NCBI GenBank assembly: GCA_002329295.1
Contig: DCTT01000020.1
Location: 1 to 40,185 of the forward strand
Reading direction: 5' to 3'
Length of the DNA: 40,185 nt
Origin: Eubacteriaceae bacterium UBA1433
Lineage (GTDB): Bacteria > Bacillota > Clostridia > Eubacteriales > UBA1433
The position numbers and the translations under genes were made by a program. The notes below the pieces were generated by a model. The model saw only the letters and a program-made list of their open reading frames with translations. It was not told the origin of the DNA and searched no databases. Of the stretch, positions 7,144 through 16,767 are shown in pieces. How positions within the stretch are numbered: the first letter of the stretch is position 1; every line of letters begins with the position of its first letter.

Positions 7144-8130
7144 CTAATCGTAATTGGCGGCGATTTGTATCGCCGTATTTTTAATGCGTTGTTGTAAAAA
7201 AGCGGGCTCTTCGACGCGGATATGTTCGCCGTACTGCATGGCCCAATAAAACACGGCATTTTCGTTTGCACGGAAAGTAACGTCGCAGTGGGTATCGTCC
7301 TCATTTGAAAAATGCACCTTCGGGCCAAACCAGTCAATAATGTCATTGATGATTTTTTTGTTGACGCGCATTTTCACTTTTACGGAGTTGCCGTTAAACA
7401 TATAGATATGTTCTGCCATGTGTTTGGGCAAATTCAGTCCGTTTTTCATGCCTTGAACATATTTATGCGCCTTGGCGCGTTCATCCAGCAGGGCAATATC
7501 GGTGATGCGATCAATGCGGTAATGAGAAATGTTGTCATGGTCATCATAATTGCCGATCAGGTAATATTTGCCGTTGGTTGCAACGATTTGATAGGGATTG
7601 ACAATATATTTTTCTGAGCGTCTCGGATGCAGTTTTTTGTCGGTATGGTAATCGTTATAAGTAAAAGAGACTTTTTTGCGCTTTGCCAGCGCCTCGCTGA
7701 GTATTTCAATGGTATAAAAGATTTGTTTATTGTCGGTGTGCTGCAATTCGGGAAGGTTGGAGACATAGTCCACATTGGATACAAAATATTTATTGGACAG
7801 AGTGAGTAATTTGTCAATCAGGTCTTTGCATTGCTTGGTGGGGATGCTTTTTGAAAACAATACGCTGCTGATCAGCAAATGGATTTCGCTGTCCTCAAAA
7901 GTGCGGCTTGCCAAATACCAGCCGTTGTCGTAGATGATATCGTAGCCAAATTCTATTAGGGCAACCAGATTGCGTTTTACGGCTTTACGTTCACAGATAA
8001 TGTTGTAATCTTCACGCATATGGTCAATAATGTCTTGTTGGCGCAGTCGATGGTTTACATCGGAATGCTTTTTCAATATCTCCAAAATGTAGATATTCAA
8101 CATTTTTTTCGGGTTTTCTGCAGATGACAT
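7144..8130 (-). CDS. WYL-domain transcriptional regulator
   Basis: This encodes 328 residues. The N-terminal winged helix-turn-helix (about 10-75) carries the YNIICERKAVKRNL segment typical of DeoR-like WYL proteins. The WYL domain follows (about 145-225, with NPYQIVATNGKYYLIG and HYRIDRI), then a C-terminal WCX domain. WYL domains bind nucleic acid or nucleotide ligands and many such regulators respond to DNA damage or stress. No target is evident here. GGAGGAATAAAA precedes the ATG at 8128-8130. A TATAAT on the minus strand at about 8170-8175 may be its -10 box. It is convergent with cadA and divergent from the MFS gene, so the exporter is a possible target. Confidence 0.9.
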   Translation of the reverse strand: MSSAENPKKMLNIYILEILKKHSDVNHRLRQQDIIDHMREDYNIICERKAVKRNLVALIEFGYDIIYDNGWYLASRTFEDSEIHLLISSVLFSKSIPTKQCKDLIDKLLTLSNKYFVSNVDYVSNLPELQHTDNKQIFYTIEILSEALAKRKKVSFTYNDYHTDKKLHPRRSEKYIVNPYQIVATNGKYYLIGNYDDHDNISHYRIDRITDIALLDERAKAHKYVQGMKNGLNLPKHMAEHIYMFNGNSVKVKMRVNKKIINDIIDWFGPKVHFSNEDDTHCDVTFRANENAVFYWAMQYGEHIRVEEPAFLQQRIKNTAIQIAANYD

Positions 8131-8383
8131 TTTTATTCCTCCTCCACAACTCCCTGACAGTTTTCACCATTATACCATAATATTACCTGATAAAATATCT
8201 GCGAGGCAGACTTATTTGAGCAAGAAAAAGATATTTTGAAAAAAATGATATTTTAGGTATTGTATAAAATGTTTATTCGTTATACCATAGTTCCGCATTG
8301 ACAAGAAGATACAATCCTTTGACAGTCTCTTTTTATATTTTTCATCAAAAGAAAATTCGCAAAAAAGAAACGAACAGATCGCA

Positions 8384-9637
8384 ATGGTTGAAAGAGAATT
8401 TCATACGATGATTGAAGATAAGTATGACGGATGGAAACGAAAAACGGTTATTTTTTTAATTAGCCAAAGCATGTCTTTGTTTGGGTCTTCTATTGTCGCT
8501 TATGCAATTATTTGGTATATAACGCTGACAACCACCTCGGGTACCATGATGGCGGTGTCTATTTTGGCGAACTTTTTGCCGCAAATTTTCATATCGATGT
8601 TTGCCGGGGTTTGGGCGGACAGATATGATCGAAAACATATTATCATGGCAGCGGATGCCCTGGTGGCTGTGGCTACTTTGCTGTTGGCGGTGTTGTTCTT
8701 GCTCGGTTATAAGCAATTGTGGGTGATTTTTTTCATCTCCGCAGTTCGCTCGGTGGGCTCCGGCATTCAGTCTCCGGCGGTCAATGCGATTTTGCCTCAA
8801 TTTGTGCCGCAAGAAAAGTTGATGCGCATCAATGGCATAAAGTCCAGCATTCATTCGACGATTATGCTGCTCTCTCCTGCTGTCGGCGGAGCCTTGATGA
8901 CGATGTTTTCGATAGAGGCAACATTTTTTGCAGATGTTTTTTCTGCGCTGATAGCCGTAGGGATTATGACAAAATTGTCGGTGGAAAGTTTGCATGTATC
9001 CAAAGAAGGACCAAACTCTTTACAAGATTATTTTACAGACATGAAGACGGGGATAGGCTATGTGCGTCAAAACGAGTTGATTTTTTCATTGCTGATCTAT
9101 TATGTGTTCTTTTTCTTTTTCATCGCACCTGCAGCTTATCTTACACCGCTGATGGTTGCAAGAAGTTTCGGCGGAGAAGTTTGGCGTCTGACGTTAAACG
9201 AAATCTTTTTCAGCGGCGGCGCCATTTTAGGCGGAATTTTCATCTCTGTTTGGGGCGGGATGAAAGATCGAATTTATACCATTGCATTGGCCTGTATGGG
9301 GTTTGGAATCTGTACAGTACTTTTGGGATTGTCAACAAAATTTGCAATTTATTTGATTATTATGGGCATAACCGGTGTGTTTATGCCGATTTTTAATGCG
9401 GCGGAAACGGTATTGATTCAAGAAAATGTCGAGTCGAATATGCAGGGGCGCGTATTTAGCATCATTGAAGTTTTTTCGTTGTTTGCGCCGATTGCGATGT
9501 TGTTTTTTGGGCCGATGGGAGACAAAATTTCCGTGGAAAAGATTTTGCTTTTTGCCGGGGGCGCCATGATGCTGTTGGCGATGATTATTTGTACCAATCA
9601 CCGTCGATTAAAGGCGCAGATCGCAAAGAATAAGTAA
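8384..9637 (+). CDS. MFS transporter, drug-efflux or siderophore-export type
   Basis: This encodes 417 residues with 12 predicted membrane segments. The MFS loop motif between segments 2 and 3 is GVWADRYDRKHII. The overall pattern, with an N-terminal FLISQSMSLFGSSIVAYAI-like helix, places it in the EntS/MefA-like macrolide and enterobactin exporter group. The substrate cannot be read. Two starts are possible: ATG 8384 and ATG 8408 (MIEDKYDGW). Neither has a strong ribosome site, and 8408 fits the family start better. The 250-bp gap before it, shared with the divergent WYL gene, shows no clear promoter for this gene. Confidence 0.88.
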   Translation: MVEREFHTMIEDKYDGWKRKTVIFLISQSMSLFGSSIVAYAIIWYITLTTTSGTMMAVSILANFLPQIFISMFAGVWADRYDRKHIIMAADALVAVATLLLAVLFLLGYKQLWVIFFISAVRSVGSGIQSPAVNAILPQFVPQEKLMRINGIKSSIHSTIMLLSPAVGGALMTMFSIEATFFADVFSALIAVGIMTKLSVESLHVSKEGPNSLQDYFTDMKTGIGYVRQNELIFSLLIYYVFFFFFIAPAAYLTPLMVARSFGGEVWRLTLNEIFFSGGAILGGIFISVWGGMKDRIYTIALACMGFGICTVLLGLSTKFAIYLIIMGITGVFMPIFNAAETVLIQENVESNMQGRVFSIIEVFSLFAPIAMLFFGPMGDKISVEKILLFAGGAMMLLAMIICTNHRRLKAQIAKNK

Positions 9638-9694
9638 AGAGCAATATAGAGTATATGGGTGGAGGCGTGTGATAGAAGAATAAGTGAATTTTTA

Positions 9695-9723
9695 TTGTAG
9701 AAACCGGGTGGATATGGTATGAT
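9695..9723 (+). promoter_or_regulatory. promoter of the phosphate transporter operon
   Basis: TTGTAG (9695-9700), a 17-bp spacer, and an extended -10 TGGTATGAT ending at 9723, about 46 bp upstream of the PiT start. Confidence 0.65.
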
Positions 9724-9769
9724 AAAAACTGTGTAAAAAACGTAAATTTTTTGTAAAGCGGAGCAGGCG

Positions 9770-10822
9770 ATGTCCTTATCTTTTGTAGACCTTATGTCTC
9801 AACTATTCACAAATCCCGTATTGGCAGTAACAGTACTGCTCACATTGGGAGTTGTTTTGGTGAATGGATGGACGGATGCTCCCAATGCAATCGCTACTTG
9901 TGTATCGACACGTTCAATGACTCCGCGCGCTGCTATTGTTATGGCGGCGGTGTTTAATTTTTTGGGCGCTTTGGTGATGACGCTGCTCAATGCCACGGTG
10001 GCCATGACCATTTATAACATGGTGGATTTTGGCGGAAATCCGCAAGAGGCTTTGGCGGCGTTGTGTGCAGCTTTGTTTGCGATTGTTGTTTGGGCGACAT
10101 CGGCCTGGGCCTTTGGGATTCCCACGAGCGAGAGTCATGCCTTGATTGCCGGGATATCCGGTGCGGCCATTGCGCTGCAGGGTGGCTTGGCAGGAATCAA
10201 CGGAGCGGAATGGATTAAGGTGGTGTATGGGTTGTTTTTGTCTACCGTGTTGGGATTTGGCATGGGATTTGTAACGGTGAAAACCACGGAACGAGTTTGT
10301 TGCAATATGGATCGGCGAAGAGCCCATGATTTTTTTAAGAGAGGCCAAATAGGCGGCGCTGCCGCTATGGCATTTATGCACGGAGCCCAAGACGGACAAA
10401 AATTTATGGGCGTATTTTTGCTTGGCGTGTTCTTGGTGCAGGGCGACACTTCAGTGACGGAATTTGCCATTCCTGTCTGGCTGATGATTTTGTGTTCGGT
10501 AGTCATGGGGGTGGGCACCTCCATTGGCGGCTATCGTATTATTAAATCCGTCGGTATGGATATGGTGAAATTGGAGAAATATCAGGGATTTTCGGCGGAC
10601 TTTGCTGCGGCGGGATGTTTGCTGTTATCCTCTGTTTTTGGCATCCCTGTCAGCACTACACATACGAAGACAACGGCCATTATGGGTGTGGGCAGTGCCA
10701 AGCGCCTGTCGAATGTAAACTGGAAAATTGTGAAAGAGATGGTGCTCGCCTGGATATTGACTTTTCCGGGTTGCGGCATCATCGGATATTTGATGGCGAA
10801 ATTATTTATCTTTCTATTTTAG
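9770..10822 (+). CDS. pit: PiT family inorganic phosphate transporter
   Basis: This encodes 350 residues and about 10 membrane segments. The family's repeated signature is present in both halves: GWTDAPNAIAT near the N-terminus and GIPVSTTHTKTTAIMGVG near the C-terminus. PiT proteins import phosphate with a cation, often as a metal-phosphate complex. The length is on the short side of the family, as in other Firmicutes. GGAG lies 8 nt before the ATG. The DUF47 gene starts 17 nt after the stop, the usual PiT partner in Firmicutes, where it is thought to modulate uptake. Confidence 0.93.
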   Translation: MSLSFVDLMSQLFTNPVLAVTVLLTLGVVLVNGWTDAPNAIATCVSTRSMTPRAAIVMAAVFNFLGALVMTLLNATVAMTIYNMVDFGGNPQEALAALCAALFAIVVWATSAWAFGIPTSESHALIAGISGAAIALQGGLAGINGAEWIKVVYGLFLSTVLGFGMGFVTVKTTERVCCNMDRRRAHDFFKRGQIGGAAAMAFMHGAQDGQKFMGVFLLGVFLVQGDTSVTEFAIPVWLMILCSVVMGVGTSIGGYRIIKSVGMDMVKLEKYQGFSADFAAAGCLLLSSVFGIPVSTTHTKTTAIMGVGSAKRLSNVNWKIVKEMVLAWILTFPGCGIIGYLMAKLFIFLF

Positions 10823-10839
10823 GAATGCAGGAGAGGAAA

Positions 10840-11473
10840 ATGGCGAGAAAAAAAAAGAAAAAAAGAGTATAATTATTTTGATGAATTTATTAAATTGGCG
10901 GACTATTCTTGTCAAGCGGCGGAGTTGTTGCACGAATCGTTATCGAACTTTCATACAAAGGAAATTGAAGCGGAAATGGTTAAAATGCACGAGATCGAGC
11001 ATTCTGCCGACTTGTATATGCATGGCATTTTGAATCGGTTGATGAAAGAATTCATCACGCCTATTGAAAGAGAAGATATTATCAATATCGTGCAGCAAAT
11101 TGACGATTTAACGGACACGATAGAGGACGTTGTTATGCGAATGTATATGTATAACATACAATCGATCAGAGCTGAAGTGTTGGAGTTTACGGAGTTGATT
11201 GTTCGCTGTTGCCTTGCTTTGAAGACTGCACTACAAGATTTTCATCATTTCAGAAAATCCAAAACCGTGAAAGAAAATATTATTGAAGTCAATCATTTAG
11301 AAGACATCGGTGACAAACTATACACTTTGGCGGTGAGAGATTTACATATAAGAAGCAAAGACACGCTTGAAATTATGAATTGGACCGAGATATTTTATCG
11401 TTTGGAAAAATGTTTTGATGCATGTGAAGAGGTGGCGAATTTGCTGGAGAGCGTTATTATGAAAAACACATAA
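10840..11473 (+). CDS. DUF47 (PhoU-like) phosphate transport regulator, with a +1 frame discontinuity
   Basis: From codon 19 on, the protein is an ordinary DUF47 member: YNYFDEFIKLADYSCQAAELL, two long helical bundles, and the conserved E-x2-D pattern. It should bind metal and pair with the PiT transporter encoded just upstream. The natural start is the ATG at 10840: it has GGAGAGG at the right distance and gives MARKKKKK, the typical family N-terminus. But that frame stops after 10 codons (TAA at 10870). The DUF47 frame is offset by one base, and the switch must occur in the A9-G-A7 run at 10848-10864. Removing one A would restore a protein of about 210 residues, the normal length. A TTG at 10895 would open the long frame but has no ribosome site and drops conserved residues. 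See findings for the possible causes. Confidence 0.85.
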
Positions 11474-11551
11474 TCATCAAAGAACGAGACAGATTTTTTA
11501 TAAAGCACGATTTCAATAAAGCAGCATCCTATTTTTCTATTTATAGCTAAA

Positions 11552-11595
11552 ATAACAAAATGCTCTCAAGGAATTCCTTGAGAGCGTTTTGTTAT
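11552..11595. terminator. bidirectional terminator between DUF47 and the Ca-ATPase gene
   Basis: A 20-bp near-perfect stem (one G-T pair) encloses the loop AATT: ATAACAAAATGCTCTCAAGG and its complement. A-rich and T-rich flanks on both sides let it stop transcription from either of the two convergent genes. Confidence 0.9.
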
Positions 11596-11603
11596 AAGCA
11601 AAA

Positions 11604-14285
11604 TCAGTTCAGAATCTGGTCTTCGTTAGATTTGTTTTTTATGCGCATAAGCAGTTTGATAAGTTCGTTGATAAAAAACGGAATCATCGCAAAACCAATG
11701 ACAATGCCCCAGTCTTGAAGACTTAAATTGTGTACGTTAAAAGCATTGGCCAAAGGCGGAATGGTAATGACGCCAAATTGCAGAATAAAGCCGACGATGA
11801 TAGCGCCAATCAAGTATTTGTTTGAGAAGATACCGATTTGGAACAGTGATTTTGTGGAGTTGCGCATGGTCAGCGAATAAATCAGCTGCGAGGCTGCTAA
11901 CACCACGAAGGACATGGTCCGTGCATAGGTGAGCACATCGGTGGGAATGTTTTTCGAACTTAAGCTGTAGCCGTGTTCGGTTAATCCGAAATGGAAAGCT
12001 AATAATGTCAATGTGCCAATGAGTGTGCCGCCGATAATAGCCCGTATCCCTGCGCCTCCTGCAAAAAAGCTTTCGCTCGGATTGCGGGGTTTTTGTTTCA
12101 TGACATCGTGGTCGCCGGGATCCACACCCAACGCCAGAGCCGGCAATGTATCGGTAATGAGGTTGATCCAAAGAATCTGCGTAGGCAGCAAGGGAAGCGG
12201 CCAAAAGAACAGAACGGACAAAAAGATGGCCAGGACTTCGCCTAAATTGCAGGAAAGAAGAAAGACAACGGATTTGCGGATGTTGTTATAGATGTTTCGT
12301 CCCTCTTCGATGGCTCGGACAATGGTGGTAAAATTGTCGTCGGTTAAAATCATATCGCTGGCGCCTTTGGATACGTCTGTGCCGGTGATGCCCATGGCGA
12401 CGCCGATGTCGGCAAATTTCAGGGAAGGCGCATCGTTGACGCCGTCTCCGGTCATGGACACAATATTACCATGGGCTTTGTAGGCGCGGACAATTTTGAC
12501 TTTATGTTCGGGGGACACACGTGCAAAGACGCGGTAGCGTTTGATGTCTTCGCTGAAGGCTTCATCGCTGAGTTGATCGATTTCGCTGCCGGTAATGCTT
12601 TGATCCAAAGACGTGGCAATGCCCAAGTCTTTTGCAATGGCAACGGCGGTATTTTTATGGTCTCCGGTAATCATAATCGGCGTGATACCGGCATGAATAG
12701 CGCTTTGAATGGAGTCTTTTACTTCGAGACGGGGCGGATCGATCATGCCGACCATACCGATCAGCGTCAAGTCTTTTTCCATTTGGTCAGGTTCTATAAC
12801 AGCAGCGGTATCTTTATACGCAACGCCGAGAATACGCAAGGCATCGTCGGAGAGATCTTCGGAAACACGAAGGTATTCGGCTTTCATTTCATCGGTTAAG
12901 GGTACCACCTTGCCGTTTACCAAAGCGGAAGTGGAGATGCGCAACAAATTATCCAATGCGCCTTTGGTATGCACGCGATAGTTGTTCTGACCGTATTGGG
13001 TTAAAGTAGACATCAGTTTGCGGTCAGAATCGAAAGGGTTCTCAGACAAACGAGGATAAGCGTCGTTTAAAGCGGATTTTTTTAAGTTGTGTTTATTGCC
13101 TAACACAATCAGCGCAATTTCGGTAGGGTCTCCGGTACCTTGGCCGTTTTCGTAAGTGGCATCCGAACAAAGAACAAAAGATTTGATTAATTCGGCGGCA
13201 TCTCCTTGTGCTGAGAGATTTTCGGCGGTGCCTGAAATGTCCGTCAAATTGTCATAGGTATACATTTTTAGAACGGTCATTTTGTTTTGTGTCAGGGTGC
13301 CGGTTTTGTCTGAACAGATGATGTTGACAGAGCCCAGTGTTTCGACTGCCGGAAGCTTTTTGACGATGGCATTGATTTTGGACATCCGTGTAACGCCCAG
13401 CGCCAGCACAATGGCGACAATGGCGGCAAGCCCTTCGGGAATGGCTGCAACGGCAAGACTGATGGCCGTGAGAAGCATCTCAAACAAGTCTCTTTTTTGA
13501 ATCAGTGCAATAACAAAAATCAACGTACAAATGCCGATAGCGATAAAACCGAGCACTCGCCCCAGTTCGTTCATGCGCTTTTGCAACGGGGTGAGTTCGG
13601 TATTGTCTTCATCAAGAATCTTGGCAATTTTCCCCATTTCGGTATCCATGGCGGTGCCTACGACAACGCCTTCGCCGCGACCGTAGGTGGTGAGCGTGGA
13701 CATAAAGGCCATGTTGGCCAAGTCGCCCAGGGGCGCTTTGGGGTCTTCGAAAAGTTTGTCGGCATTTTTATCGGAAGGAACCGATTCGCCGGTTAGGGCG
13801 GATTCCTCGATTTGCAGATTGGCGCTTTCCAAAAGGCGAAGATCTGCGGGAACATATCTGCCGGCATCCAACAGCACAATGTCGCCGGGAACCAGGTGTT
13901 TCGAGTCAATTTCTTTGACCTCGCCGTCGCGCCGCACCAGGGCTCGGGGCGTTGTCATCTGTTGCAACGCTTCCACGGCTTTCTCGGCTTTATGTTCCTG
14001 CGCAACGCCGATAACGGCGTTGAGGATGACAACCGATAAAATAATGATGGAATCCGTGTATTCGCCGATAAAAATCGTTACAACAGCAGCTGCCAACAAC
14101 ACATAAATCAATACGTCTTTTAACTGCGAAAAAAACAGCGCGATCAAACTTTTTTTCGGCTTCCCTTTGAGCGCATTCGGACCGTATTTTTCAAATCGCT
14201 CCTGTGCCTGCTGACTGGTGAGACCGATACTACTATCCACTTCAAGTTCGTGCAGTACATCTGTTTTTGATTTTGTAAACCACAT
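11604..14285 (-). CDS. P2-type calcium-transporting ATPase
   Basis: This encodes 893 residues, the usual size for bacterial SERCA/PMCA-like pumps. Visible are the N-terminal cation-ATPase domain (residues 1-70), the actuator TGES, the transmembrane-4 motif PEGLAA in which the Ca-binding residues lie, D326 in DKTGTLTQNK, the KGA nucleotide site (HTKGALD), and TGDGVNDAPSL. The C-terminal six-helix domain has N and D residues (PTQILWINLITDTLPALALG) typical of Ca2+ pumps. It would export calcium, possibly Mn, to the outside. GGGAGGCGG precedes the ATG at 14283-14285; an upstream in-frame ATG at 14417 gives a non-family extension and was rejected. The terminator at 11552-11595 follows the stop. 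Confidence 0.93.
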   Translation of the reverse strand: MWFTKSKTDVLHELEVDSSIGLTSQQAQERFEKYGPNALKGKPKKSLIALFFSQLKDVLIYVLLAAAVVTIFIGEYTDSIIILSVVILNAVIGVAQEHKAEKAVEALQQMTTPRALVRRDGEVKEIDSKHLVPGDIVLLDAGRYVPADLRLLESANLQIEESALTGESVPSDKNADKLFEDPKAPLGDLANMAFMSTLTTYGRGEGVVVGTAMDTEMGKIAKILDEDNTELTPLQKRMNELGRVLGFIAIGICTLIFVIALIQKRDLFEMLLTAISLAVAAIPEGLAAIVAIVLALGVTRMSKINAIVKKLPAVETLGSVNIICSDKTGTLTQNKMTVLKMYTYDNLTDISGTAENLSAQGDAAELIKSFVLCSDATYENGQGTGDPTEIALIVLGNKHNLKKSALNDAYPRLSENPFDSDRKLMSTLTQYGQNNYRVHTKGALDNLLRISTSALVNGKVVPLTDEMKAEYLRVSEDLSDDALRILGVAYKDTAAVIEPDQMEKDLTLIGMVGMIDPPRLEVKDSIQSAIHAGITPIMITGDHKNTAVAIAKDLGIATSLDQSITGSEIDQLSDEAFSEDIKRYRVFARVSPEHKVKIVRAYKAHGNIVSMTGDGVNDAPSLKFADIGVAMGITGTDVSKGASDMILTDDNFTTIVRAIEEGRNIYNNIRKSVVFLLSCNLGEVLAIFLSVLFFWPLPLLPTQILWINLITDTLPALALGVDPGDHDVMKQKPRNPSESFFAGGAGIRAIIGGTLIGTLTLLAFHFGLTEHGYSLSSKNIPTDVLTYARTMSFVVLAASQLIYSLTMRNSTKSLFQIGIFSNKYLIGAIIVGFILQFGVITIPPLANAFNVHNLSLQDWGIVIGFAMIPFFINELIKLLMRIKNKSNEDQILN

Positions 14286-14544
14286 TTTTGTCCGCCTCCC
14301 AGCGTAATATCTGTTGTTGTTTCTATTTTGGGTTTGTAAAACATCGGTGCAAGGCACCGTTTTGTCAACATGGCAGCAAAAGCCGAAAGCAATGGTTTTT
14401 TCTGTCGATATTGACAATAATATTTAAAAGGAATTTTATAAAATTGTGAGAGGATTGTCAATATATCGATTTGTTAAAAAAGAGTGTTGTATGGTTGAAT
14501 TTGTCGGGAGAGAAATGTGAAAAAATACGTAAAGAACACTTGAC

Positions 14545-14573
14545 TTGCACAAAGGTGGTTGTTGTGTTATTAT
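14545..14573 (+). promoter_or_regulatory. promoter of the CNNM/CorC gene
   Basis: TTGCAC (14545-14550), 17-bp spacer, TATTAT (14568-14573). A TATAAT at 14571-14576 overlaps it. It lies about 35 bp upstream of the start. Confidence 0.55.
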
Positions 14574-14609
14574 AATATAAATTTTTTTATTTTATTTTGG
14601 AGGATCCTC

Positions 14610-15965
14610 ATGTCAGACCCTGACCCTTCGGGAAGTAGTTTGTTGGTTCAAATTCTTGTTTTGGTTCTTCTTACAGCCATTAATGCGTTTTTTGCTTCTG
14701 CGGAAATGGCAATTGTCTCTGTTAACAAAAATAAAATCAATATGATGGCCGAGGAAGGCAACAAGCGAGCTTTAATGGCGCAAGCGTTGCTTAAAGAGCC
14801 AACAAAGTTTTTGTCGACCATCCAGGTGGCAATCACTTTGGCCGGTTTTTTTGCCAGTGCCTTTGCGGCAACAGGGATAGCGGAGCGTTTGGGGGATTTT
14901 TTCAGCAGCTATGATTGGCCTTACAGCTATCAGATTGCGTTGGTTTTAATCACAGTCGCCCTGTCATATTTTACTTTGGTATTCGGCGAATTGGTGCCGA
15001 AGCGAATTGCTCTGCAAAAAGCGGAGTCGGTGAGTTTGTTTGCGGCGCGCCCTGTAGCGGCAGTATCCAAAATTGCGTATCCGTTTGTGAAACTGCTTTC
15101 CGTCTCTACACGTCTGGTGTTGAGAATATTTGGCATGCACCATGAAAAGCTGGAAGAGCAGGTAACGGAAGAAGAAATCAAATCCATGATCGAAACAGGT
15201 CAGGAAGCCGGTGTTTTTAACGAATATGAAAAAACATTGATTGAGTCGATTTTTGAATTTGACGATATTTTGGCGAAAGAAATTATGACATCGAGAACGG
15301 ATGTATATGCCATTGATATTAACGATCCTTTAAGCGAATATGTCGATGAGCTGTTGGCATCGAGGCGTTCGAGGATTCCGGTCTATGATGATGAAATAGA
15401 CAATATCATCGGCATTTTGTATATGAAAGATTTTTACCTGCAAGCACGGAGAGTGGGATTTGAGAATGTGCAGATTCGACCGATTTTACATAAGCCTTAT
15501 TTTGTTCCCGAAAGCAAAAATATAGACGAACTGTTTAAGGAACTGCAAAACTCCAAGCAGTATATGGCCGTTTTAATTGATGAATACGGCGGATTTTCGG
15601 GTATTGTGACCATTGAAGATTTGGTGGAAGAAGTGATGGGTCCCATTGATGATATGGGGGATATTATTGAGTCAACGATTGAAAAGATTGATTCTCGAAC
15701 CTATATGCTCAATGGGCTGGTGTATATTGACGATATCAACGATGCGTTGGGTTTGAAAATTGAATCGGAAAATCACGATACGTTGTCGGGATTGTTGCTG
15801 GATATTATCGGTGTGATTCCCGAAGAAGACGACAGGCGAGTGTTGTCGGTTGACAATTTGATTTTCGAAGTATTAGAAATCAAAGAGAAGCGTATTACGA
15901 AAACGAAATTGACTATCTTGGATGAAGCAGAAGCGGAAGAAGCGGCAGAACAAGCGGAACAATAA
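14610..15965 (+). CDS. CNNM/CorC-family (HlyC) membrane protein
   Basis: This encodes 451 residues in the standard order: DUF21 (CNNM) transmembrane domain with three to four helices (about 10-200), two CBS domains (about 215-340, with TSRTDVYAID and DEYGGFSGIVTIEDLVEEVMG), and a C-terminal CorC/HlyC domain (about 360-440). The family acts in Mg or Co export or its control; CBS pairs bind adenine nucleotides. I chose the ATG at 14610 because GGAGG stands about 7 nt upstream; the longer in-frame start gives an untypical leader. The C-terminal tail is Glu/Ala-rich. It is divergent from the Ca-ATPase gene. Confidence 0.92.
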   Translation: MSDPDPSGSSLLVQILVLVLLTAINAFFASAEMAIVSVNKNKINMMAEEGNKRALMAQALLKEPTKFLSTIQVAITLAGFFASAFAATGIAERLGDFFSSYDWPYSYQIALVLITVALSYFTLVFGELVPKRIALQKAESVSLFAARPVAAVSKIAYPFVKLLSVSTRLVLRIFGMHHEKLEEQVTEEEIKSMIETGQEAGVFNEYEKTLIESIFEFDDILAKEIMTSRTDVYAIDINDPLSEYVDELLASRRSRIPVYDDEIDNIIGILYMKDFYLQARRVGFENVQIRPILHKPYFVPESKNIDELFKELQNSKQYMAVLIDEYGGFSGIVTIEDLVEEVMGPIDDMGDIIESTIEKIDSRTYMLNGLVYIDDINDALGLKIESENHDTLSGLLLDIIGVIPEEDDRRVLSVDNLIFEVLEIKEKRITKTKLTILDEAEAEEAAEQAEQ

Positions 15966-16192
15966 AGGCAACCAGCGAAAAAAGATAAGACAGTGAACTT
16001 GTATGGGTGAAAACGTCATTCAGCAAAAGAAAAAATCGATTGAATAAGGTTGTTAAAAAAAAAAAACATGATAGAATAATAATATCAAAGCAAATACAGA
16101 TGTATGGCAGAATACACAGAAAAATAACGTGGGGTAAAGGGTGTGTTCTGTACCGATTGTATTTGCAAAAAAAATAATGAAGGGAGAGAGTC

Positions 16193-16567
16193 ATGGCAGG
16201 CAAATTTGAAATCAGAAAGATAGACACAGGGTTCGTATTTCGATTAAAAGCGAGGAATGGAGAAATCATTGCCGTATCAGAAGTGTACGAAACGCTTGCC
16301 TCCTGCAAAAACGGAGTCGAAAGTGTTATCGTCAATGCGCCCAAAGCGGCCGTTGAGGATCAAACCGTCGAAGGCTATGCAAAAGAAGTCAATCCCAAAT
16401 TTGAAATTTATGTGGATAAAGCGGGAGAGTATCGTTTTAGACTAAAAGCAGGTAACGGAGAAATTATTGCTGTAGGAGAAGGCTATCAGGCAAAAGCCGG
16501 CTGTGTAAACGGCATTGAATCCATTAAGAAAAATGTGGATGGAGCAAAAATCGTAGAAATCGAATAA
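16193..16567 (+). CDS. DUF1508 (YegP family) protein with two repeats
   Basis: This 124-residue protein is two copies of the ~50-residue DUF1508 unit. The first runs KFEIRKIDTGFVFRLKARNGEIIAVSE, the second KFEIYVDKAGEYRFRLKAGN; each ends in a C-x-N-G-(V/I)-E-S segment. YegP-type proteins are small cytoplasmic dimers of unknown role, often induced by stress. A GAAGGGAGAG site lies 5 nt before the ATG. A very strong terminator follows, so it is monocistronic and probably well expressed. Confidence 0.9.
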   Translation: MAGKFEIRKIDTGFVFRLKARNGEIIAVSEVYETLASCKNGVESVIVNAPKAAVEDQTVEGYAKEVNPKFEIYVDKAGEYRFRLKAGNGEIIAVGEGYQAKAGCVNGIESIKKNVDGAKIVEIE

Positions 16568-16588
16568 CGCGACAACGAGGCGGAATCA

Positions 16589-16629
16589 AAAAAGCCTCAG
16601 ACATCCAGAGTGGATGTCTGAGGCTTTTT
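16589..16629 (+). terminator. strong rho-independent terminator after the DUF1508 gene
   Basis: An 18-bp perfect stem (16589-16606 with 16612-16629) closes a 5-nt AGAGT loop, ending in T5. The GC core is GCCTCAGACATCC. Confidence 0.95.
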
Positions 16630-16686
16630 CTGTACTTTGTTTATATTGCTTCAGCGAGAGGGTGGACTTTGAGCCTAATAAAACCA

Positions 16687-16716
16687 TTGTATTTTGGGTC
16701 GCTGACATAGTATACT
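16687..16716 (+). promoter_or_regulatory. promoter of the uridine-kinase-like gene
   Basis: TTGTAT (16687-16692), an 18-bp spacer, and TATACT (16711-16716), about 50 bp before the start. Confidence 0.55.
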
Positions 16717-16767
16717 AAAATAACCGCAGCAAATGCTGTAATCAAAAAAGAAAACAGGGAAAAGGTT

